Shown: positions 50,422 to 59,133, counted from the first letter of the stretch. The stretch is DNA of 64,000 nucleotides from Kitasatospora aureofaciens (GCF_019192735.1 NZ_JAHTKP010000031.1:1-64000); one strand, 5' to 3'. The notes: generated by a model not told the origin, from the sequence alone. Translations and numbers: made by a program.

Positions 50422-51522
50422 TCAGTAGCGCAGGACGGCCGCGATGTGGGCGCGGTCGGCGAGGGCGCCGGAGGGGACGAACTGCACGCGGGCGCCGGTG
50501 TCGAGGGCGCGCTCGACGATCTCGTCGACCATGTCCTCGCGGACGTCCGGTTCGCCCGGCTCGGCCGGGACGAGGTGGTTGTCCGTCACCCGGACGGGCT
50601 GCCAGTAGTCCTCCTCCACCGCGACCACGGCGGCCCGGCCCTCGGCGACGGTCTGCCAGACCTCGTCGATGCCGGCCGCCAGTCCCTTGACGCCCTGGGC
50701 CTGGTCGAGGCGCTCCTGGAGTTCGGTGACGGACCTGCGGTCCTGCTCGGCCACGGTCGCCCGGACGGCCTCGGCCACCGCGGCGGCGGAGGCGTGGCCG
50801 AGGCCGCCGCGCGCGACCCGGTCGGCGGCGCGCTTGGCCGCCGTGCCGACGTCGTCGAGCAGGGAAATCGCCGCCGCCTCGCCGAGCACGTAGAGCGGGC
50901 GAGTGTCGGTCTCCAGGACGGTGGCGAGGGCGGTGTCGGCCGAACGCAGGAAGCGGCGGGTCTCCTCGTCGGTGAAGGTGCTGGGCACGTTCCCGATCCG
51001 CTCCTGGCGCTCGACGTCCCAGTCCGGGCCGACCTGGTCGAGCGGGAAGCCACCCGCGGTGTGCTCCACCAGACGCGTCCCGGTGCCGCTGAACAGCGCG
51101 ACCCGGTCGGCGGCGACGGTGAGCACCCAGTAGGGCGCGCCGGCGGTGTAGGCGGAGACCAGATTGCGGGTCAGGAAGGTGTCGGCGACGACGACCCGGG
51201 CGGGCACCGGGCGCGGCAGCGACCACACCTGGTGCTCCCCGGGGGCGGCGAAGATCACCAGTCCGTCCTCGGCGTGCACGAGGTCGACCTCGGTGAGCGC
51301 GCGGTCCAGCTGCTCTACCACGGCCAGCCGGTCGGCTCGGCTGACCGCCTCGTCGGCGTGCAGCCGGTTCTTCGCCTCGGCGACGAGGTTGCGCAGGCGT
51401 ACCGGGTCCTGGGTGTTGTCGGGCTCGCTGCGGTGGGTGGGCAGCAGGACGGAGACGGCCGGGTAGCGCCGGGGGCGGCGCAGCTCGGCGAGGACGGCTG
51501 GCGTGAGCTCGGCTGCGTGCAT
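50422..51522 (-). CDS. baeRF3-like bacterial release-factor-domain protein
   Basis: A 366-aa protein resembling the bacterial archaeo-eukaryotic release factor family (baeRF3). The N-terminal part (LRRPRRYPAVSVLLPTHRSEPDNTQDPVRLRNLVAEAKNRL) and the central region (YWVLTVAADRVALFSGTGTRLVEH, RPLYVLGEAAAISLLDDV) follow family patterns. Members are thought to bind ribosomes or hydrolyse peptidyl-tRNA, but their role is unproven. The ATG at 51522 is chosen because the frame upstream to 51975 has no coding character. Confidence 0.7.
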   Translation of the reverse strand: MHAAELTPAVLAELRRPRRYPAVSVLLPTHRSEPDNTQDPVRLRNLVAEAKNRLHADEAVSRADRLAVVEQLDRALTEVDLVHAEDGLVIFAAPGEHQVWSLPRPVPARVVVADTFLTRNLVSAYTAGAPYWVLTVAADRVALFSGTGTRLVEHTAGGFPLDQVGPDWDVERQERIGNVPSTFTDEETRRFLRSADTALATVLETDTRPLYVLGEAAAISLLDDVGTAAKRAADRVARGGLGHASAAAVAEAVRATVAEQDRRSVTELQERLDQAQGVKGLAAGIDEVWQTVAEGRAAVVAVEEDYWQPVRVTDNHLVPAEPGEPDVREDMVDEIVERALDTGARVQFVPSGALADRAHIAAVLRY

Positions 51523-51748
51523 CGGGTGCCCTTCGGGTCGGGATCCTTCGTGGTCGGTGAACCCGGCCGGGCACGGCGGATCACCCGATTTGCCGGATTC
51601 ATTCCCCGACCCCTCCCCATCCCACCGCGCTCCTAAGCCCATCGCCACCGGATAAGCCCACCGCCACCGGAACGCCGCAGGGCGCTCGCCGTCCGTCGAC
51701 GCAACGGTGGGGCCGTAACCCGGACGGGGGTGGGTCGTTGGGGTGGGC

Positions 51749-51985
51749 ATGAAGAAGCGCAGCATGCTCGCCGTTGCCTCGCTCGCCGTGGGCGTCGTGG
51801 CCTCCCTCACCGCGCCCAGTGCGCACGCCAGTGCCGTCGGCGGGCAGGAGGGGCTGCCCGGGCCGCTCGGGTCCACGACCGACCTGGCGCCGGGGCAGGT
51901 CGGGGACGCGGGCGGGGTGGTCGGGCAGCCGACCGGGTACGTGACCGGGGTGGCGGACGGGCTGGTCGGGGTCACGCCGGCGTAG
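51749..51985 (+). CDS. Small exported protein
   Basis: A 78-aa protein with a good signal peptide (MKKRSMLAVASLAVGVVASLTAPSAHA) and a mature part of about 50 residues rich in Gly, Val and Pro without cysteines. The ATG at 51749 is chosen over a GTG six bases upstream. The following tandem repeat lies in its 3' region. The function is unknown. It resembles small secreted structural or signalling peptides only in general terms. Confidence 0.5.
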   Translation: MKKRSMLAVASLAVGVVASLTAPSAHASAVGGQEGLPGPLGSTTDLAPGQVGDAGGVVGQPTGYVTGVADGLVGVTPA

Positions 51986-51994
51986 TACGCGGCA

Positions 51995-52042
51995 GGCGTC
52001 AGGACATCGGGGCGTCAGGACATCGGGGCGTCAGGACATCGG
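51995..52042 (+). repeat. 16-bp tandem repeat across a stop codon
   Basis: Three perfect copies of GGCGTCAGGACATCGG (51995, 52011, 52027). The last copy includes the reverse-strand TGA of the sigma-CAP fusion at 52031-52033, so the repeat duplicates the end of that gene. Confidence 0.9.
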
Positions 52043-53611
52043 GGCGCCGAGGTCCTGGGTCCAGTAAGTGCCGGCCGGGCCTGTCGCTACGCCGACGCCG
52101 ACGTCCTTGAAGCCGCAGTCCAGCAGGTTGGACTGGTGGATGCCGCCGTCCATCCAGTGCGAGACGACGGTGGCGGGGTTGCTCGTGCCGCGGTCGAGGT
52201 TCTCGCCCCACTGGGACCAGCGGTAGCCGGCGGCGGTGATCCGGGCGTCAGGGCGGACGCCGTCGGGGTTGACGTGGTCGAAGAAGCCGCGGGCCACCAT
52301 GTCGTCGGCGTGCTTCTGGGCGGCGGAGTGCAGCCGCGGGTCGATCCGCAGCGGGGTGCAACCGGCCTTGGCGCGTTCGGAGTTGACGAGGTCGACGAGC
52401 TGGCGTTCTGCGCTGGGCGGGGCGGTCGGCCGGGTGGCGGTGGGTGACGGGGTGGGCGTCGGCGTCTCGGCGGGGGTCTCCGTGGGTGTCTCCGTCGGAG
52501 TGGGCGTGGCGGTGACCGGGACGGGCGCGGGCGGCAGTGCGATCGCGGTGGCCGTCGGGGTGTCGGGGGCGGCGGCCGGGGTGGTCGGCTCGGGCGCGGC
52601 CTCCACCGACGGTTCGGTGGGGTGCGGCCAGACGAGGGCCAGGGTGGTGACGGCCACCACCGCGGCCGCGCCGCTCAGGAGCACGGCCTTCCTCGCGGCG
52701 AACCCGGCCCAGCCGCCGTGCGACCCGGCCCCGGCCGAACCCGCGGCCCCGGCGCCGCCCGGGGTGACGGCGGCCGCGGTGGCCTTGAAGTGGAGCAGCG
52801 CGGGCGAGCTCAGCGGGATCGGCACCAGCGCCAGCCCGGCGAGCAGCCCCTCGGCCGGGAAGAGGTCGCGGCCGAGCCCGTCGCAGTTGGCGCAGCCGCG
52901 GATGTGCCGGGCGATGCGCTTGCGCCAGACCGAGTTCGGGGTGCCGTCGAAGCCGGCGGTGAGTTCGGCCAGCTCCGGGCAGCGCGGGTAGGCGCCGAGG
53001 GCGCGGACGACCACGCGGCCGGACTCCAGCTGCTTCTTCATCCGCTGGACCCGGACGGCGGTGTGCTGCGGGCTCAGGTCGAGCGCCTCGGCGAGTTCGG
53101 CGCGGGTGAGGTCGCCGCTGGCCTCCAGCCACCAGAGGGCGAGCAGTTCGCGGTCGTCCGGGTCGAGCCAGCGGGTGGCCTCCGCGACCTCGCGGCGCTG
53201 GCCGGAGAGGCCGAGGCGGAGGATGGTCAGGTCGGTGAAGTCGGCCCTGGGGTCGGCGAGTTCCCAGGTCTCGTCGAGGCCGCCGACGGTGGGCTGCTGC
53301 TGGCCGGCGGTGCACCGGCGGCGGACCTGGTTCATGGTGATCGCGACCAGCCAGGAGCGGAACGACTCCGGGTCGCGCAGCCCGTCGAGGCCGTCGAGGG
53401 CGCGGATCATGGTCTCCTGGGCGACGTCGTCGACGTCGGCATGGCCGCCCAGCGCGCGCCCGGCCACGTTGTAGACGAGCGGCAGCCAGGCGGCGACCAG
53501 CGCCTCCTGGGCCTGCCGGTCGCCCGCCTGGGCCGCCCGGACCAGGGTCGTCCCGGTCCTGATCTGCGCGTCAGCGTTCATCACGTCAGCGTTCTGCACG
53601 TCAGCGTTCAT
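52031..53611 (-). CDS. ECF sigma factor fused to ZAS motif, membrane helix and CAP domain
   Basis: A 526-aa single polypeptide. Residues about 25-90 are sigma region 2 (LPLVYNVAGRALGGHADVDDVAQETMIRAL) and about 150-200 region 4 (LDPDDRELLALWWLEASGDLTRAELAEALDLSPQHTAVRVQRM). HIRGCANC at 236-243 is the HxxxCxxC zinc motif of anti-sigma (ZAS) proteins. A membrane helix (about 308-328) and a Pro/Thr linker lead to an extracellular CAP/SCP domain (about 401-526; LVDLVNSERAKAGC, WGENLDRG). The ATG at 53611 has GGAG 9 nt upstream and lies after short 15-bp repeats. It is best read as a self-contained sensor/sigma protein, possibly activated by proteolysis. Confidence 0.8.
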   Translation of the reverse strand: MNADVQNADVMNADAQIRTGTTLVRAAQAGDRQAQEALVAAWLPLVYNVAGRALGGHADVDDVAQETMIRALDGLDGLRDPESFRSWLVAITMNQVRRRCTAGQQQPTVGGLDETWELADPRADFTDLTILRLGLSGQRREVAEATRWLDPDDRELLALWWLEASGDLTRAELAEALDLSPQHTAVRVQRMKKQLESGRVVVRALGAYPRCPELAELTAGFDGTPNSVWRKRIARHIRGCANCDGLGRDLFPAEGLLAGLALVPIPLSSPALLHFKATAAAVTPGGAGAAGSAGAGSHGGWAGFAARKAVLLSGAAAVVAVTTLALVWPHPTEPSVEAAPEPTTPAAAPDTPTATAIALPPAPVPVTATPTPTETPTETPAETPTPTPSPTATRPTAPPSAERQLVDLVNSERAKAGCTPLRIDPRLHSAAQKHADDMVARGFFDHVNPDGVRPDARITAAGYRWSQWGENLDRGTSNPATVVSHWMDGGIHQSNLLDCGFKDVGVGVATGPAGTYWTQDLGAPMS

Positions 53612-53656
53612 GGTCCGCACTCCGTCTTGCCGTGTTCCGTCCGCCGCTGCCTCCTC

Positions 53657-53701
53657 GGAGACCTTTGGAGAGTGATCAGATAACAGCAATTTGCGCGGAA
53701 T
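53657..53701 (-). promoter_or_regulatory. Shared promoter-like motif before the sigma-CAP gene
   Basis: Read on the reverse strand: ATTC, 11 nt, CTGTTATC (53686-53679), 15 nt, GGTCTCC (53663-53657), then 45 nt to the ATG. The same elements with identical spacing precede the next CAP gene, so it is a strong candidate for autoregulated ECF-type recognition. Confidence 0.65.
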
Positions 53702-53745
53702 CGGAAAACGGGTCCTCGGGCCCTTGCACGAACCTCAGATCCGGC

Positions 53746-54723
53746 TCAGGCCGGGGCGGCGAAGACCTGGGTCCACCAGGGGCCGCCGGAGCCGGTCCGG
53801 ACGCCGACGCCGAGCTGCTTGAAGGCGCAGTTCAGGATGTTGGCGCGGTGGCCGGGGCTGTTCATCCAGGCGTCCATGACCGCGGCCGGGTCCTTCTGGC
53901 CGCGGGCGATGTTCTCGCCCCAGGTGCTCCAGCGGTAGCCGGTGGCCTCGATCCGGTGGTCGGCGTGGTAGCCCTCGGGGCTGGCGTGGTCGAAGTAGTT
54001 GCGGTCGGCCATGTCGTCGCTGTGGGACTGGGCGGCGCCGGCCAGCCGGGGTTCGGCGGTGACCGGGGCGCAGCCGGCCTTGGCCCGTTCGGCGTTGACC
54101 AGGTCGACGACCTGCTGCGCGTCCGAGGGGGCCGCGCCGCCGCCCACCGGGGTGGGTGCGGAGGTGATGGTGGGCGCGGTGGTGGAGCCGCCGGTGTGCT
54201 GGGCGGCCGTCGGGGTCGGCTTGGCGGTGGCCGTGGCGGTCGGGGTCGGCTTGGCGGTGGCGGTGACGGTCGCGGAAGCGGTGGCGGTCGGAGTGGGCGT
54301 GGCGGTGGCGGTGGGCGTCGGGGTCGCCGGGTCGGTCGCGGCCAGGTTGACGGTCCCCGCCGGGGCGGCGCGGACGGCGGTCGGGTCGGCGCCGCCGGCC
54401 CCGGGTATCTGGATGCCGTCGTGCGTCCCGGCCTCGGCGGCCATCAGCGCGTCCAGGGCCACCGTCTGCCCGGCGTCCCGGTCGGTCTGCTTTCCGCCGT
54501 AGGCCGCGTAGCCGGCGCCCGCGAGGGCGGCGACCAATCCCGTCCCGGCCACGGCGGCGACCACCGCCGACACCGGCCCGAACACGCCGCGCCTTCGGCC
54601 CCGACGACCGCGCCCACCGCGGCGTTCGCCGTGCCGCTCGGCGGCGCGGCGGGCCGCTCGCCCGCCGGCGCGGTCGGCCGCTCCGGTCACCGGGAGGATG
54701 GTCGTCCTGTCTTCGCTGTTCAC
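53746..54723 (-). CDS. Membrane-anchored CAP/SCP-domain protein
   Basis: A 325-aa protein with a basic cytoplasmic N-terminus (RRGGRGRRGRRRG), one membrane helix (VSAVVAAVAGTGLVAALAGAGYAAYG), a long Thr/Ala/Pro linker built of TATATPTP repeats and a C-terminal CAP domain (VVDLVNAERAKAGC, SHSDDMADRNYFDHASPEGY, RWSTWGENIARGQ, NSPGHRANILNCAF). The domain closely resembles the one in the adjacent sigma fusion. A GTG start at 54723 is supported by a promoter-like motif at the same distance as in that gene. Start uncertain. Confidence 0.75.
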   Translation of the reverse strand: MNSEDRTTILPVTGAADRAGGRAARRAAERHGERRGGRGRRGRRRGVFGPVSAVVAAVAGTGLVAALAGAGYAAYGGKQTDRDAGQTVALDALMAAEAGTHDGIQIPGAGGADPTAVRAAPAGTVNLAATDPATPTPTATATPTPTATASATVTATAKPTPTATATAKPTPTAAQHTGGSTTAPTITSAPTPVGGGAAPSDAQQVVDLVNAERAKAGCAPVTAEPRLAGAAQSHSDDMADRNYFDHASPEGYHADHRIEATGYRWSTWGENIARGQKDPAAVMDAWMNSPGHRANILNCAFKQLGVGVRTGSGGPWWTQVFAAPA

Positions 54724-54768
54724 CTGGCCACGCTTTCTGTCGGGTCGGCGGTCGGGTGCCGACACCTG

Positions 54769-54813
54769 GGAGACCGCCCGGCGCGGCGCCGATAACAGAA
54801 AGTCCGAACGAAT
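54769..54813 (-). promoter_or_regulatory. Shared promoter-like motif before the second CAP gene
   Basis: On the reverse strand: ATTC, 11 nt, CTGTTATC (54798-54791), 15 nt, GGTCTCC (54775-54769), then 45 nt to the GTG at 54723. Elements, spacing and distance to the start match those of the sigma-CAP gene exactly, while intervening bases differ. Confidence 0.65.
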
Positions 54814-54840
54814 GTCCGGCAAGCCGGTCACCGGCTCACC

Positions 54841-55308
54841 TCACGAGGCGTCCGGGGCCATGTCGTAGGTGACGAACATCGTCCGGACGGCGACCTGGTC
54901 GTACTTGCTGCGCGCCCGGTGGTTGTCGTCCGCGGTGATCCAGCGGACGGTGTTCCAGCCGCGCTCGGCGGCGATCGCCCGCAGCCTGGCGAGCAGCGCG
55001 TCCACCGCGCCGCCGCCGCGCGCGTCCGGCGCCACGAACAGGTCGTCCAGGAATCCGGCGACCGCGCCGTGCAGCGGGCGGACGAACGGGCGGAAGTGCG
55101 CCAGGCCGACCGGCGTGCCGTCGGCGTCGCGGACCAGCAGGCCCTCCAGCTCGTGGTCCGGGTCGGTGAGCCAGGACCAGACCAGCGCGACCTTCTCCTC
55201 CGGCATCGGCACCCGGTAGAACGCGCAGTAGCCGCGAAAGAGTTCACGCCAGGCCGGGTACTCGGAACGCTCCGGCGCGCCGACGCTCCAGCGGGTCGTG
55301 GTGGTCAA
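54841..55308 (-). CDS. GNAT-family N-acetyltransferase
   Basis: A 155-aa acetyltransferase with a typical GNAT core (GLLVRDADGTPVGLAHFRPF...FLDDLFVAPDARGGGAVDALLARLRAIAAERGWNTVRWITADDNHRAR). The pyrophosphate-binding loop reads ARGGGA. A TTG start at 55308 with the strong GGAGGGAG Shine-Dalgarno is favoured, and an internal GTG is possible. It is divergent from the DNA ligase gene. The substrate is unknown. Confidence 0.8.
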   Translation of the reverse strand: MTTTTRWSVGAPERSEYPAWRELFRGYCAFYRVPMPEEKVALVWSWLTDPDHELEGLLVRDADGTPVGLAHFRPFVRPLHGAVAGFLDDLFVAPDARGGGAVDALLARLRAIAAERGWNTVRWITADDNHRARSKYDQVAVRTMFVTYDMAPDAS

Positions 55309-55493
55309 CTCGGTCTCCCTCCGTCCGGCGGCCCGGGGCACCGGGCCGCGCCGTGGCGCCAGCATGACGGCCGGTCGATTCGACGCCGATCTCCACGGCG
55401 GCCAAGACCCCGGCTCGCGTACTCCATCGCGGCCCTGTCCGTCCCCCGTGCGATCCTGAACCTCCCGGCCCGCGTCCCCCGAGGAGCGCCCCC

Positions 55494-57068
55494 ATGACGT
55501 TGCGGCAGCTGGCTCTGGCCTCCCGTGCCGTCGCGGCCGAGTCCGGCCGCAAGGCCAAGATCGCGCTGCTCGCCGACCTCCTGCGCGAGCTGGGCCCCGC
55601 CGAGGCGCCGTCGGCGGTGGCCCTGCTGTCGGGCGAGTCGCAGCGGCTGCGCACCGGCATCGGGTACGCGAGCCTGCGCGACCTACCGTCGCCCGCCGAC
55701 CAGCCCTCGGGCCAGAGCTCCGGCCGGCCCGCCGGTCCCCCGCTCGGCGTCCGGGAGACGGAGCGGGAGCTGGAGCGGATCGCCGAGGTGCACGGCGCCG
55801 GGTCGCAGGCCGAGCGGCGGCGGCTGCTGACCGCACTGTTCGCCCGTGCCACCGACGTCGAGCAGGCCTTCCTGCGGGCCGTGCTGATCGGCGAGCTGCG
55901 CCAGGGCGCACTGGACGCGGTGGTCGGCGACGCCGTCGCGCAGGCGGCCGGGGTGCCGGCCACGGCGGTGCGCCGGGCGCTGATGTTCCGCGGTTCGGCC
56001 CGCGCGGTGGCCGAGGCGGCGCTCACCGGCGGGGTGCCGGCGCTGGCCGCGTTCCGGCTGGAGGTGGGCCGCGCCGTCCGGCCGATGCTGGCCGCCCCCG
56101 CGCCGGACGTGGCCACGGCGCTGGAGCGCACCGGCCCGGCCGCGCTCGAGTGGAAGCTGGACGGCATCCGCGTCCAGGTGCACCGGGACGGCAGCGAGGT
56201 CGCGGTGTTCACCCGCAGCCTGGACGACATCACCGCGCGAGTCCCCGAGGTGGTCGAGGCCGCGCTCGCGCTGCCGGTGCGTTCGGCGGTGCTGGACGGC
56301 GAGGCGATCGCGTTCGGGCCCGACGGGCGGCCGCGTCCCTTCCAGGAGACCGCGGCGCGCGCCGCCTCCCGGCGGGACACCGAGCGGCTGCGCGCCGAAG
56401 TCCCGCTCAGCGTCTACTTCTTCGACCTGCTGCACCGGGACGGCGACGACCTGGTGGACCGCCCCGGCCGGGAGCGCTGGGCGGCGCTGGCCGAGGCGGT
56501 GCCGCCCGGTCTGCGGGTGGCCCGCACCGAGACCGGGGACCGCGAGGAGGCGCTGGAGTTCTTCCGCGAGACGCTGGCGCTCGGCCACGAGGGCGTACTG
56601 GTCAAGGACCCCGCGGCCGGGTACGCGGCCGGTCGGCGCGGCGCGGGCTGGATCAAGGTGAAGCCCCGGCACACCCTGGACCTGGTGGTGCTCGCCGCCG
56701 AGTGGGGCACCGGCCGGCGCCGCGGTCACCTCAGCAACCTGCACCTGGGCGCCCGGGCGGCGGGCGAGCCCGGGCTCGGCCCGTGGGTGATGCTCGGCAA
56801 GACCTTCAAGGGCCTCACCGACGAGACGCTCGCCTGGCAGACCGCCGAACTCCTCGCCCGCGAGACCGACCGGGACGCCTGGACCGTGCGGGTACGGCCG
56901 GAACTCGTCGTGGAAATCGCCTTCGACGGCGTCCAGCGCAGTCCCCGCTACCCGGCCGGGCTGGCCCTGCGGTTCGCCCGGGTGGTGCGCTACCGGCCGG
57001 ACAAGAGCGCGGCCGAGGCGGACACCGTGGCCGCGGTCCGGGAGATCGCCGCCGCCGAGGGCCTGTGA
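55494..57068 (+). CDS. ATP-dependent DNA ligase (LigB-like)
   Basis: A 524-aa DNA ligase. The nucleotidyl-transfer motif I is EWKLDGIRVQVHRDG, with the adenylated Lys. DGEAIAF, SVYFFDLLHRDG, GHEGVLVKDP and WIKVKP are motifs III to V. The N-terminal 200 residues form the DNA-binding domain, and a C-terminal OB fold completes the enzyme. Size and layout resemble mycobacterial LigB rather than the Ku-associated LigD. No Ku gene is adjacent, so it is probably an accessory repair ligase. Confidence 0.9.
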   Translation: MTLRQLALASRAVAAESGRKAKIALLADLLRELGPAEAPSAVALLSGESQRLRTGIGYASLRDLPSPADQPSGQSSGRPAGPPLGVRETERELERIAEVHGAGSQAERRRLLTALFARATDVEQAFLRAVLIGELRQGALDAVVGDAVAQAAGVPATAVRRALMFRGSARAVAEAALTGGVPALAAFRLEVGRAVRPMLAAPAPDVATALERTGPAALEWKLDGIRVQVHRDGSEVAVFTRSLDDITARVPEVVEAALALPVRSAVLDGEAIAFGPDGRPRPFQETAARAASRRDTERLRAEVPLSVYFFDLLHRDGDDLVDRPGRERWAALAEAVPPGLRVARTETGDREEALEFFRETLALGHEGVLVKDPAAGYAAGRRGAGWIKVKPRHTLDLVVLAAEWGTGRRRGHLSNLHLGARAAGEPGLGPWVMLGKTFKGLTDETLAWQTAELLARETDRDAWTVRVRPELVVEIAFDGVQRSPRYPAGLALRFARVVRYRPDKSAAEADTVAAVREIAAAEGL

Positions 57069-57091
57069 GCCGCGCCCGCCGCGACACCCCC

Positions 57092-57109
57092 TTGACAAAC
57101 TGACGTCAA
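57092..57109. promoter_or_regulatory. Dyad upstream of ferredoxin-P450 pair
   Basis: TTGAC and GTCAA (57092-57096, 57105-57109) surround the sequence AAACTGAC, and TGACGTCA inside is an 8-bp palindrome. It lies about 170 bp before the ferredoxin start and may be an operator or an overlapping -35 element. Confidence 0.35.
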
Positions 57110-57278
57110 TCCAAACCTCCTGCTGCCAAAGGTCGTTCCGCCCGGAAGCGAATCGGCCAATCTGCGCAAACACGCCACCGCACCCTCCGTATGCGCCGAG
57201 ACGGCGGTTAGGTTGGCAATGACAACGAGAGGTGGCCGCCCGGAGGACCCGGCGCCAGACTGATGAGAGGTGTCGCCC

Positions 57279-57524
57279 ATGCAGGTGAGCGTCGACCGGG
57301 ACCGCTGTTGCAGCTCCGGCCTGTGTGCTTTGAACGCTCCGGAGATCTTCGACCAGGACGAGCAGGACGGTCGAGTGATGCTCCGTCAGACTGTGTTCCG
57401 GCCAGGCCAGTTCGCCGATATCAGACTCGCCGGCGAGCTCTGCCCGTGCGGCGCGATCACCGTCACCGAGGGCGTCTCCCCGGCCGACGGGACCGCCGAC
57501 GCGCAGGCCGGCACCGGCAGTTAG
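57279..57524 (+). CDS. 3Fe-4S-type ferredoxin
   Basis: An 81-aa ferredoxin. The cluster cysteines lie in RDRCCSSGLCALNAPEIF and in AGELCPCGAITV, a pattern of the single-cluster ferredoxins that partner CYP105-like P450s. It starts with ATG after GAGAGG, and the GTG nine bases upstream is less likely. It passes electrons to the P450 encoded 66 bp downstream. A separate reductase is expected elsewhere in the genome. Confidence 0.85.
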   Translation: MQVSVDRDRCCSSGLCALNAPEIFDQDEQDGRVMLRQTVFRPGQFADIRLAGELCPCGAITVTEGVSPADGTADAQAGTGS

Positions 57525-57590
57525 CCCAGCGCCGCCGACGAATCCGACCCCACCCAGGAGACCCCCACCGCGCCGCTAAGGAGTCCCACC

Positions 57591-58814
57591 TTGACGACCA
57601 CGCCCCCCACGCCCGCCGCTACCGCCGTCCCGCTGCCCGCCCCGCACGACAACCGCTGCCCGTTCAGCCCGCCGCCCGCCTACACCGAGGCCGCCCGAAC
57701 CTCGTCCGTCTCCCGCGCCGAGCTGCCCGACGGCTCGCCCTGCTGGCTGGTGACCGGCTACCCCGAGGTGCGCACCGTCCTGTCCGACCGCCGGTTCAGC
57801 GCCGACGCCCGCCACCCCGCCTTCCCGCTCTTCACCCCCGAACGGCGCGAGCTCTTCGCCGAGAACCCGAGCTTCATCCGGCTCGACGACCCGGAGCACG
57901 CCCGGCTGCGCCGCATGGTCACCGGGGATTTCCTGGTCAAGCGGGTCGAGGCGATGCGCCCCGGGATCCAGGAGATCGTCGACGAGACGCTCGACCGGAT
58001 GACCGACGGCGCCACCGAGGCCGACCTGGTCGGCTCCTTCGCGCTGCCCGTCCCCTCGCTGGTGATCTGCCTGCTGCTCGGCGTGCCGTACGAGGACCGG
58101 GAGATGTTCCAGAGCCTCAGCCGGACGCTGCTCAACACCTTCGCCGGGGTCGGCGAGATCTCCCGGGCCAATGACGAGCTGCTGGACTACCTCGGCGGGC
58201 TCGCCGCCCACAAGAAGGAGCACCCGGCCGAGGACATCCTGAGCCGGCTCGCCGCCCGCGACGACCTCACCCTGCGCGAGATCGCCGCCACCGGCATCCT
58301 GCTGCTGGTGGCCGGGCACGAGACCACCGCCAACATGATCGGGCTCTCCACCGTCCTGCTGCTCGACCGGCCCGAGCAGAAGGCGAAGCTCGCCGACCCG
58401 GCCGCGCTGCCCGGCGCGGTCGAGGAACTGCTGCGCCACACCACCATCGTCCACACCGGCCTGCCCCGGGTCGCGGTGGAGGACGTCGAGCTGGACGGCA
58501 CCCTGATCAGGGCCGGGGAGGGCGTCTTCGCGATGCTCTCCACCGCCAACCGGGACGAGCTGATGTTCGGCGGCGAGGACCGGCTGCCCGCCGACGACGT
58601 CGACCTCGACCGGGACGCCCGGCGCCACCTGGCCTTCGGCTTCGGCGTGCACCAGTGCCTCGGCCAGCCGCTGGCCCGCGCCGAGCTGCAGATCGCACTC
58701 GGCACCCTGTTCCACCGGCTGCCCGGACTGCGGCTGGCGGTGCCGCACAGCGAGCTGGTGTTCCGCCCGGACAGCGTCGTCTACGGACTGAAGTCGCTGC
58801 CCGTCGCCTGGTGA
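57591..58814 (+). CDS. Cytochrome P450 (CYP105-like)
   Basis: A 407-aa soluble P450. The oxygen-binding helix I motif is LLVAGHETTANM, the ExxR pair lies in GAVEELLRHTT, and the heme loop is AFGFGVHQCLGQPLAR, with the Cys ligand. The overall character resembles CYP105 enzymes that hydroxylate secondary metabolites and xenobiotics. A TTG start is used after AAGGAG. The preceding ferredoxin gene is its likely redox partner. The substrate cannot be predicted because no biosynthetic cluster surrounds the pair. Confidence 0.9.
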   Translation: MTTTPPTPAATAVPLPAPHDNRCPFSPPPAYTEAARTSSVSRAELPDGSPCWLVTGYPEVRTVLSDRRFSADARHPAFPLFTPERRELFAENPSFIRLDDPEHARLRRMVTGDFLVKRVEAMRPGIQEIVDETLDRMTDGATEADLVGSFALPVPSLVICLLLGVPYEDREMFQSLSRTLLNTFAGVGEISRANDELLDYLGGLAAHKKEHPAEDILSRLAARDDLTLREIAATGILLLVAGHETTANMIGLSTVLLLDRPEQKAKLADPAALPGAVEELLRHTTIVHTGLPRVAVEDVELDGTLIRAGEGVFAMLSTANRDELMFGGEDRLPADDVDLDRDARRHLAFGFGVHQCLGQPLARAELQIALGTLFHRLPGLRLAVPHSELVFRPDSVVYGLKSLPVAW

Positions 58815-58968
58815 CGTCCGGCGGGCCCCGGTGACGTCCGGCGGGCGCGCCGACAACCCGGCTGGCCCCGGCGCCGGGGCGGAGGCAGGCTGGAAGGGCG
58901 AACGACAAACCCGGCCTGCCGCGCCCCGGCGCGGGGCGCCCGGACCGGCCGAGGAGACGGAGCCCGCG

Positions 58969-59133
58969 ATGACCGACATGAGCGCACGGTCCGAAGTGAG
59001 CACCGAGATCGACGAGGACGTCCGCGCCGCGGACCCCGAGGAGGGCATCACCTCGATGCAGAACCTGCACGCGCAGGACGAGTCCCGGGCGGAGGGCGAG
59101 CCCATACTGGACGAGCCCGGACCGAACAGCTGA
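58969..59133 (+). CDS. Small acidic protein
   Basis: A 54-aa, strongly acidic, polar protein (MTDMSARSEVSTEIDEDVR...DEPGPNS) without signal peptide or membrane segment. The start after GGAGACGGAG is plausible. It has no clear domain and could be intrinsically disordered. It follows the P450 by 154 bp and may be unrelated to it. Confidence 0.45.
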   Translation: MTDMSARSEVSTEIDEDVRAADPEEGITSMQNLHAQDESRAEGEPILDEPGPNS

